Source of the DNA: Candidatus Alkanophagales archaeon
GTDB lineage: Archaea > Halobacteriota > Syntropharchaeia > Alkanophagales > B39-G2
DNA length: 11,141 nt
Assembly (NCBI GenBank): GCA_003661185.1
Contig: QMVQ01000033.1
Coordinates: 1-11,141 of the forward strand
Direction of reading: 5' to 3'
Shown: positions 5,942 to 11,141 of the stretch, in pieces
How positions within the stretch are numbered: position 1 is the stretch's first letter
How the letters are laid out: each line of letters begins with the position of its first letter
Notes under the pieces: model-generated
Databases searched by the model: none
The model's input: the letters and a program-made list of their open reading frames with translations, nothing else
Told to the model about the DNA's origin: nothing
Made by a program: the position numbers and the translations under genes

Positions 5942-8470
5942 ATGAGCGGAAAAAAGGTTAAAATAGGAGAGGTAGAGGTTAATCTGGCTGACGCCGTCCG
6001 GGACCCAAGAGGCGTGGAGGACATCGCTGAGGACATCCTCCAGGAGATGGGCGAGCGGCGGCTGCGGCAGTGGGACCCGAAGTTGAACATCTTCGCTCAC
6101 GCCTCCGACATTGCGGAGTGGGACGAGGTCCTACTCGACAAATACTACACGATTTTCACGAGCGCGAAGAAGAGCTGCGAGGGTTGCCCCCAAGGTCCCT
6201 GCGACCTCTCTGCGAAAAACGGGCTTTGCGGCGTGGGCTTGGAGGCTCATAAGGCGAGAGAGGGGCTTCAAGATGCCTGCAAGGCGCTTGCAAGGCAGCT
6301 GACGCATGCAAGGGACCTGCTGGACTACGTAATTAAGATCCACGGGAAAGAGAAGGAAATCAATCTCGGACCCTACGAGGAGTTCCCTATGACGAACGTC
6401 GCAATGCTCTGCGGCTTCTACCCGAAGAATCTTGCGGATGTAGAGCGTGCGTTGTCGTATGCGGAGGCGCAGCTCGCAGAGCTTCTTTATGCAGCGAACG
6501 ACGGGAAGGAGTCGGCAAAAGACCTCGTGGAGAAGACGATGCATGCGGGCTCACTAACGTTCCTCGCGATGGAGGTTGCCGAGACGCTGCGAACTTGCAT
6601 ATTCGACTTTTACAACGCCGGCAAGGTGCCGCCGACGGAATACGCCGACTGGCCAAAAGTGCAGACGCCGGTGGGGCTTGGCGTCGTGGACGTTTCAAAG
6701 CCGGTAATCTGCTTTATGGGCAACGATTTCTTGCCAGCGTGGCATGCCGTCCGATTAATAAAAGAGCGCGGGCTAGAGGACGAAATTGAGGTCTGCGGTA
6801 TTGGCGCCGCCGGGCATGACATTCCTCGTTTCTACGAAAAGGCGAAGGTCGTGACGTCCGCGGCGAAGGCGAGGCTCGCAATTCGTGCCGGGATTCCCGA
6901 CGTCGTCGTCGTCAGCGAACTCTGCCTGCCGTTCGACGTTGTGGAAGAAGCGAGAAGAATTGGGGCGAAGGTTATCGCCTGCGGCTACAAGGCTGACTTC
7001 GAGGGCGTGGAGGACAAGACCGAGCTGCCGTTGGAGGAGCTTGTGAAGTATTTGGAGGAGAACGATGCCGTTCAGATTACGATGCCTGAGAAGGCAGGCG
7101 AGCTTGCCGTCGAGATCGTGAAGAGGGCGAAGGAGGGGAAGACGGCGGCGCTGCTTTCTGAGGACGAGATAAAGGAGAAAGCGACGGCGTGCAAGGCGTG
7201 TGATTCTTGCTTCAACGCCTGCCCGAACAGGCTGATGCTCAGCAGGGCGATGAAAGCAGCGAGAGAGGGCAACATTAAGAAGCTCTCTGAAATATACGAT
7301 GAGTGCGTTTTCTGTGCAAAGTGCGAGCACGTCTGCCCGAATGGGCTGCCGATTCTCGACATGATAATCGGGGCGTCCGCCGAGAAAATAAAGAACGACA
7401 AGTATATGATGCGTCCGGGGCGGGGACTCATCTCGCATATCGAGTGGCGGGACCTCACGTTCGGCTTCGTCCTCGGCGGCAATGGTCCCGGCATGGTTTT
7501 CCTCATAGGTTGCGGCAAGTATCCCGGCGCTGAAAAGGACATTGCGGAGATGGTCAGGTATTTGGTGGACAGGAACTGCTTGGTTGCGGTGGCGGGCTGT
7601 GTGGCTGCCGACGCCGCAAAATACTTCGACGAAGAAGAACGAAAATACATATTCGAGAAGTATCTTGCAGCGGGCGTGCTGCGGGGCTTCGTGAATCTCG
7701 GTGGCTGCACCGCAATCTCGCACATACCGCCGGCAACGTATAAAGGCACGATGATAGGCAGCGGCTACACCCCAAAGGCTAACTGGTCGCAGATCGTTGA
7801 TTATCAATACACGAGACTCCCACTCGTCGTCCTGATATGGGGCGCTGCCACCGAAGAAATGTTCTCGGTAGCGATGGGCTTCGCACGCTCCGGCGTCTCT
7901 GTCGTCATTGGTCCCGAGGGCTTTAAGTTCAAAACGTGGCTCCTTGGCGATAAGCACGACCGCAGCAAATGGCAGATGTTCGATGGCATTACCGGCAAGA
8001 TACGGGAAGTGGAGCCATGCCCGGTCCACATGATAGTGCCTGTGGAAACAAAAGAGGAGGCGCTGACGATGATAATTAAGTTGTTCCACCGCCCGCTGGC
8101 ACTCAGAGACCCGAGACTCGCAAGCCTCGAAGCTTACAACGAGGCGCACAAGAACTTCTTCGGCGAGTATTCTGACGACTGGCATCTCTACGTGCGTTCG
8201 GAGCACGAGATACACGTGATGCGGCGGATGGAGATGCTACGCCTCCTTGAGAAGGAGCACGGTTGGGAAGTAGAGGGCGTCCGTGTTAAGAAGGCAAGGC
8301 TCCGGGACGGACGGCTTGTGGACATGGGCGAATACGTCGAGAACTACGGCATACAACTCGGCAGATATTCGACGGTCGTGCCGAGACTTGTAATAAAAGA
8401 GATGGTCGGCGGGGCAGTAGCGGCGCCTTCTAAGGAGATTGCGAAGATGCACGGCACGCCGAAGGAGTAG
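5942..8470 (+). CDS. cdhA: ACDS/CO dehydrogenase alpha subunit homologue with altered C-cluster site
   Basis: An 842-residue homologue of the large subunit of archaeal acetyl-CoA decarbonylase/synthase, which normally interconverts CO and CO2 at a Ni-Fe-S C-cluster. N-terminal C79-x2-C82-x4-C87-x8-C96 is the B-cluster. Two ferredoxin motifs follow: C417/420/423/427 and C455/458/461/465. The C-cluster region retains Cys328, Cys524, Cys553 and Cys589, spaced as in the family. The pendant-iron ligands do not: the GHN motif reads G260-N261-D, and the CC-TG motif after GI reads G288-A289. The SEKA motif with the catalytic Lys reads T637-E638-E639-M. The relay helix H-x2-H-x2-H reads Q119, H122, D125. 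No Cys precedes C79, so the inter-subunit D-cluster ligands seem missing too. AGGTGA at 5932-5937 sets the start. Family membership is certain; normal CO dehydrogenase activity is doubtful. Comparison motifs are from memory. Confidence 0.93.
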   Translation: MSGKKVKIGEVEVNLADAVRDPRGVEDIAEDILQEMGERRLRQWDPKLNIFAHASDIAEWDEVLLDKYYTIFTSAKKSCEGCPQGPCDLSAKNGLCGVGLEAHKAREGLQDACKALARQLTHARDLLDYVIKIHGKEKEINLGPYEEFPMTNVAMLCGFYPKNLADVERALSYAEAQLAELLYAANDGKESAKDLVEKTMHAGSLTFLAMEVAETLRTCIFDFYNAGKVPPTEYADWPKVQTPVGLGVVDVSKPVICFMGNDFLPAWHAVRLIKERGLEDEIEVCGIGAAGHDIPRFYEKAKVVTSAAKARLAIRAGIPDVVVVSELCLPFDVVEEARRIGAKVIACGYKADFEGVEDKTELPLEELVKYLEENDAVQITMPEKAGELAVEIVKRAKEGKTAALLSEDEIKEKATACKACDSCFNACPNRLMLSRAMKAAREGNIKKLSEIYDECVFCAKCEHVCPNGLPILDMIIGASAEKIKNDKYMMRPGRGLISHIEWRDLTFGFVLGGNGPGMVFLIGCGKYPGAEKDIAEMVRYLVDRNCLVAVAGCVAADAAKYFDEEERKYIFEKYLAAGVLRGFVNLGGCTAISHIPPATYKGTMIGSGYTPKANWSQIVDYQYTRLPLVVLIWGAATEEMFSVAMGFARSGVSVVIGPEGFKFKTWLLGDKHDRSKWQMFDGITGKIREVEPCPVHMIVPVETKEEALTMIIKLFHRPLALRDPRLASLEAYNEAHKNFFGEYSDDWHLYVRSEHEIHVMRRMEMLRLLEKEHGWEVEGVRVKKARLRDGRLVDMGEYVENYGIQLGRYSTVVPRLVIKEMVGGAVAAPSKEIAKMHGTPKE

Positions 8471-8482
8471 GGGGGATGCAAA

Positions 8483-8947
8483 ATGGCTGCTAAAGAACCT
8501 TTGGAAATCGCGAATTTTCTCAAGGAGAAAAAGAGGAAGGTTCTGGTGATGAGTGGGCAGCTTTGTGAGAAGCTGGAGCTTGATGGCAAGCCACTCCTTG
8601 ATTATGCTGTAGAGCTTGCGAACAAGCTGGATGCGGCGGTTGCCGCCACCGGGAACACCGTGAACGCCGTTCGTGGAAAGGTGAAGGCAACGAAGAAGAT
8701 GTGGGCTGCCGAAATTCCCATATACCTCAAATACAATTGGAAGGAGCCGTTTGAGCGTCCGGAGGTTCTTGTTCTCATAGGTTACACGCCAGATGCCGCT
8801 CGTGCGCTCGTGACGACGATGTCGGGGGTCGTAGAAACCGTCGTGCTTGACAGCGTCGAAGTTCCAGAGGCTACTGCCTCCCTGAACACCATGACAATTG
8901 ATAAATGGAAGGAGAGCTTAGAGGAGATAATAAAGAATTTGGGGTGA
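8483..8947 (+). CDS. cdhB: ACDS epsilon subunit
   Basis: A 154-residue protein matching the small epsilon subunit that binds CdhA to form the alpha2-epsilon2 CO dehydrogenase component of archaeal ACDS. The fold is a Rossmann-like (DHS/TPP-middle-domain-like) sheet: strand KVLVMSGQ (19-26), the ATGNTVNAVRG turn in the middle, a second strand VLVLIGYTP, and a final LDSVEVPEA segment. It has two Cys or fewer and no cluster motif, as expected for a non-catalytic subunit. It is slightly shorter than the Methanosarcina protein, which I recall as about 170 residues. The gene follows cdhA by 12 bases, with GGGGGAT as ribosome-binding site, and lies in the same frame as cdhA. That the epsilon subunit is kept suggests the altered CdhA still forms a normal heterotetramer. 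Confidence 0.9.
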   Translation: MAAKEPLEIANFLKEKKRKVLVMSGQLCEKLELDGKPLLDYAVELANKLDAAVAATGNTVNAVRGKVKATKKMWAAEIPIYLKYNWKEPFERPEVLVLIGYTPDAARALVTTMSGVVETVVLDSVEVPEATASLNTMTIDKWKESLEEIIKNLG

Positions 8948-8952
8948 AGGAG

Positions 8953-10410
8953 ATGGCGAAGAAGGAAGAGGACGAGATGGCGAAGGAGCGGCAGCGTGTC
9001 TGGGATTCGCTGCCGAAGGGTAGGGTCTACCAGGCGCCTACCGAGCTCGACAGGCTTTTTGAGGGCGTGAAGTATGACATTGGACCGAAGTGGTATGGCG
9101 AGCGTATTAGGAAGGGCGAGTATGCGCTCGAGGTCGGCGGTCCAAAGTTCAACTACACGAGCACGTGGTTCATAGAAATCGTGCACGACCCAGATAGGAT
9201 TCAGGACGGGCGCATCGAGCTGATAGGACCGGACATCCCTGAGATACCAGATGGGACGTCCTTACCATTCATGTTTTGGATTCGGTATTACGGGGAGAAT
9301 CTTGAGGACGACTTCCTTGACATCTTGACCCGCTGGACATACATGGCGGTGGAAGGCGGCGAGGGCTGGATGCTGCTGAACACCCGAGATACCATCTGGC
9401 TGCGGCTAAGGAAGACTGCAAAGCACAAACACGACTTCTTCCACCTCGGGCAGGCGATGATTGCAAACACGAAAATCATGTTCCCGTATGTGGAGAAAGG
9501 CGATGCCAAGATAATCGTCGGTAACGAGTATCGGGACCTAATTAAGGAAATCACGCAAAACGTCTGCATCCCGTATTGGGAGCGCATCGATGCACGAGCC
9601 AGAGAGTTCTCGGACGAGGACGTGGATACGTTTTACGGCTGCGCCGTTTGTCAGACGTTTGCTCCGAACCACGTCTGTGTCGTCGCCCCTGACCGCCCAC
9701 CGTATTGCGGCATCATCACTTGGATCGGCGCAAAGGTTATGTATGAGCTCGACCCCTACGGCTACACCTTCATCATGCCAAAGGGCGAGTGCTTAGACCC
9801 CATTGGCGGTGAATACACTGGCGTGAACGAGGTCGTCTACCAGAAATCAAACCGAAGCTACAAGCGTGTCGTCATGTATTCTTCGCTGCTCTATCCGCAG
9901 ACGAACTGCGGCTGCTTCGAAGCGGGCATCTTCTATATCCCAGAAGTCGATGGGCTCGGCATGGTGGACCGCAGATACACGGGCATGACGCCCATTGGCG
10001 TTACGTTCTCGAAGCTCGCCGGCTTTATGAGCGGCGGCATGCAGAACCACGGCTATTGTGGCATGTCCTTCCGCACCCCCCGGTCAAGAAAGTTCATGGT
10101 CGGTGATGGCGGCTGGTATCGAATTGTCTGGATGCCTAAGGAATACAAGCAGATGCTTGCCGAATTCATTCCAGAGGAGATTTACGACAAGATTGCGACC
10201 GAGGACGACGCCATCGACCCAAAGGACTTGAAAGAATTCCTGAAGAAGGTCGAGCACCCGGTGACAAAGCTCTGGAGGAACGGCGAGGAGGCTGAGCCCC
10301 TGAAGATTCCGCCGCCGAACGGCGAGTGGGACCCAGAAGAGGAGAAACGGGCGAAGGAGAAGGCAAGGGTCCTCCTGGAAATGCAAGGCAAACTTCCAAA
10401 GTCTGAATAA
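8953..10410 (+). CDS. cdhC: ACDS beta subunit, acetyl-CoA synthase
   Basis: A 485-residue acetyl-CoA synthase subunit. It makes or splits acetyl-CoA from a methyl group, CO and CoA at the Ni-Ni-[4Fe-4S] A-cluster. All expected ligands are present: C230, C233 and C242 in YGCAVCQTFAPNHVC, then C319 and C321 in NCGCFEAG. The spacings (3, 9, 77 and 2) equal those I recall for the Methanosarcina enzyme (189, 192, 201, 278, 280), and Phe236 beside the cluster is conserved. The first Cys comes about 40 residues later than there and the C-terminal tail is shorter and highly charged (EEEKRAKEKAR). ATG 8953 has GGTG seven bases upstream, overlapping the cdhB stop. An in-frame ATG at 8905 lies within cdhB with no clear ribosome-binding site, and ATG 8977 is also possible. 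The A-cluster looks functional, in contrast to the C-cluster of CdhA. Confidence 0.94.
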   Translation: MAKKEEDEMAKERQRVWDSLPKGRVYQAPTELDRLFEGVKYDIGPKWYGERIRKGEYALEVGGPKFNYTSTWFIEIVHDPDRIQDGRIELIGPDIPEIPDGTSLPFMFWIRYYGENLEDDFLDILTRWTYMAVEGGEGWMLLNTRDTIWLRLRKTAKHKHDFFHLGQAMIANTKIMFPYVEKGDAKIIVGNEYRDLIKEITQNVCIPYWERIDARAREFSDEDVDTFYGCAVCQTFAPNHVCVVAPDRPPYCGIITWIGAKVMYELDPYGYTFIMPKGECLDPIGGEYTGVNEVVYQKSNRSYKRVVMYSSLLYPQTNCGCFEAGIFYIPEVDGLGMVDRRYTGMTPIGVTFSKLAGFMSGGMQNHGYCGMSFRTPRSRKFMVGDGGWYRIVWMPKEYKQMLAEFIPEEIYDKIATEDDAIDPKDLKEFLKKVEHPVTKLWRNGEEAEPLKIPPPNGEWDPEEEKRAKEKARVLLEMQGKLPKSE

Positions 10411-10422
10411 TTTTTACTTTTT
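10411..10422 (+). terminator. Oligo-T tracts after cdhC
   Basis: Two T5 runs (10411-10415 and 10418-10422) stand directly after the cdhC stop and before the next start at 10429. Archaeal RNA polymerase commonly ends at such tracts without a hairpin. The same AT-rich stretch is about 18 bp before the next ATG, rather close for that gene's TATA box, so ending or weakening cdh transcription is the likelier role. Confidence 0.35.
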
Positions 10423-10428
10423 ACTGTT

Positions 10429-10956
10429 ATGTTCAGCGTCGAAAGCGTCAAGGAGTTCGTGGAGAAGTTTTTGGAGTATGTGGGCTACGAGCTGAAGGCG
10501 CCGGAGACCGTGGGTTTCACGCAGCCCGATGTGCGGGCGACAAGGAACGACGAGGAAAAGCGGAAGAGCTACGAGTTAGTAGGGGTCGTGAGGCAAGGCT
10601 TGGAAAGCGGCAAAGCCGCAATTCTGGAGGGCTTCAGGGATTTAAGCGCCATGAAGGTATTTCTCGGCGGCGGCACGCCCGAGCACGCAATCGACTACGC
10701 CATGATTCTTCCGCCGACGAGCGAACGGCTCATGATTGCGTTCCTAATAGATGAGGAGGAGTGGTATTTCCCAATAAAGGAGCAAGGCTTCATGATCTGG
10801 CTCGTGAACCCCGAACGTGAAACGGTGAACTGCATAATCGGTTGGCCGAGCGACGAGAGATTCAAATACTACTTCGAACATGCCGACGTCTCAGCCTTCG
10901 ACGCCCTCATCTCACGGATGGCGACCGCGAAGATGCTCGAAGAGGAAGAATTTTAA
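10429..10956 (+). CDS. Unrecognised 175-residue protein downstream of cdhC
   Basis: I do not recognise this protein. It is a soluble, acidic alpha/beta protein with no signal peptide, membrane segment or Cys cluster (one Cys, at 135). The N-terminus is helical (VKEFVEKFLEYVGYEL), followed by PDVRATRN (33-40) and YELVGVVRQGL (48-58). The order helix, PD, then E-x-V on a strand recalls the PD-(D/E)XK nuclease fold, but the usual Lys is Val51, so an active nuclease is unlikely. Later strands include LMIAFLIDEEEWYFPI and FMIWLVNPE, and it ends in five acidic residues or so. It begins 18 bases after cdhC with no ribosome-binding site and takes the place where cdhD or cdhE would often stand. GC content and codon use resemble the cdh genes. 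Function is open; a link to the complex is only positional. Confidence 0.75.
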   Translation: MFSVESVKEFVEKFLEYVGYELKAPETVGFTQPDVRATRNDEEKRKSYELVGVVRQGLESGKAAILEGFRDLSAMKVFLGGGTPEHAIDYAMILPPTSERLMIAFLIDEEEWYFPIKEQGFMIWLVNPERETVNCIIGWPSDERFKYYFEHADVSAFDALISRMATAKMLEEEEF

Positions 10957-10973
10957 GCTCGATTTTGCAGGGT

Positions 10974-11015
10974 GTGACCTCCGCCCTCACCGAAGTAAGG
11001 GGCATCCGGTGAGGG
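10974..11015 (-). mobile_element. Possible right end of an IS200/IS605-type element with hairpin
   Basis: CCCTCACCG (10984-10992) and CGGTGAGGG (11007-11015) form a perfect 9-bp stem with a 14-nt loop, and the minus strand then reads GGCGGAGGTCAC, ending at 10974. An imperfect-to-perfect subterminal hairpin followed by a GGAGG-TCAC-like end is what I associate with right ends of archaeal IS200/IS605 or IS1341-type elements, where the guide (omega) RNA also lies next to the tnpB stop. It starts 18 bases after the stop at 10956. The assignment rests on pattern memory, and no left end is in the window. Confidence 0.4.
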
Positions 11016-11036
11016 TCGGTTGGGATTTGGTCCGCC

Positions 11037-11141
11037 TTAGGAGGCATCATTCCTCACCCTCAGGGGCTGGGTCATACAGCCCATGACGCCTGACTTATAG
11101 CCGGACGCCATTTCCTGCTCAAAAGCCCTCGCTACATTCCT
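11037..11141 (-). CDS. Partial reading frame, possible TnpB C-terminus
   Basis: On the minus strand 34 codons run from the right edge to a TAA at 11039-11037; the frame is cut by the window end. The peptide ends CMTQPLRVRNDAS. Short, variable C-terminal tails of this flavour (…R/K-x-EA/DAS) occur in TnpB proteins after the zinc ribbon and RuvC-III part, and the stop stands 21 bases before the hairpin, as expected if this is a tnpB 3' end. No catalytic motif falls inside the visible part, so the call depends on the neighbouring hairpin. It could equally be chance. Confidence 0.3.
   Translation of the reverse strand, partial: RNVARAFEQEMASGYKSGVMGCMTQPLRVRNDAS

Noticed and set aside
5578..6090. 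Minus-strand frame of 170 codons across the zinc protein and the cdhA start
   Set aside because: Rich in Ser, Pro and Phe with no motif. It covers two well-supported genes and the promoter region on the other strand.
7072..7749. 225-codon minus-strand frame within cdhA
   Set aside because: Shadow of cdhA with no domain or start signal.
6773..8215. 480-codon open frame antisense to cdhA
   Set aside because: It is the mirror of a strongly coding, GC-rich gene, has a His/Arg-rich composition typical of antisense shadows, and shows no domain.
10957..11141. SRP (7S) RNA or tRNA in the structured right-edge sequence
   Set aside because: I looked for the SRP helix 8 GGAAGG/AGCAG motifs and for a TTCGA-type T-loop with a CCA-side stem on both strands and found none. 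The hairpin plus coding-like tail fits a mobile element end better.
1..11141. CRISPR array or tandem repeats
   Set aside because: I saw no regularly spaced direct repeats anywhere in the window.

Overview
The window is archaeal. It carries the archaeal form of the acetyl-CoA decarbonylase/synthase (ACDS) genes, with separate CdhA, CdhB (epsilon) and CdhC subunits in one operon. It also has a type-A-like RNase P RNA gene, TATA-like boxes about 25 bp before start sites, and several TTG/GTG starts. A strict anaerobe with a Wood-Ljungdahl (acetyl-CoA) pathway fits: a methanogen, an anaerobic methane or alkane oxidiser, or a relative. The lineage is inference only.

Layout. 1-391 is AT-rich and holds only a doubtful two-part reading frame and a perfect 17-nt dyad. 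A HAD hydrolase (392-1144, minus) is preceded by the RNase P RNA gene (about 1176-1456, minus), which protein-only gene calling would miss. Divergent from these runs a two-gene unit: a 68-residue two-helix membrane protein (1579-1785) whose stop overlaps the start of a SAM methyltransferase (1782-2564). Convergent with it, on the minus strand, lie hisC (5639-4518), a GT4 glycosyltransferase (4438-3206) and a second SAM methyltransferase (3228-2512). The last two overlap and look like surface-glycan genes.

The right half is the cdh operon. It starts with a 72-residue B-box-like zinc protein (5702-5920), then cdhA (5942-8470), cdhB (8483-8947) and cdhC (8953-10410), tightly spaced and each with a ribosome-binding site. 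The corrinoid subunit genes cdhD and cdhE do not follow. Instead there is an unrecognised 175-residue protein (10429-10956). The window ends in what may be the 3' end of an IS200/IS605-type TnpB element, on the minus strand.

The most interesting observation is in CdhA. Its fold and ferredoxin motifs are clear, but by motif alignment from memory the site that should hold the Ni-Fe-S C-cluster is changed. The His and Cys that bind the pendant iron are Asn261 and Gly288/Ala289, the catalytic Lys is Glu639, and the proton-relay His row is reduced to one. Four Cys remain (328, 524, 553, 589), enough for an ordinary [4Fe-4S] cluster. CdhC next to it keeps its complete A-cluster motif. This suggests an ACDS-like complex that makes or cleaves acetyl-CoA but whose alpha subunit does not interconvert CO and CO2, perhaps acting in electron transfer or as a scaffold.
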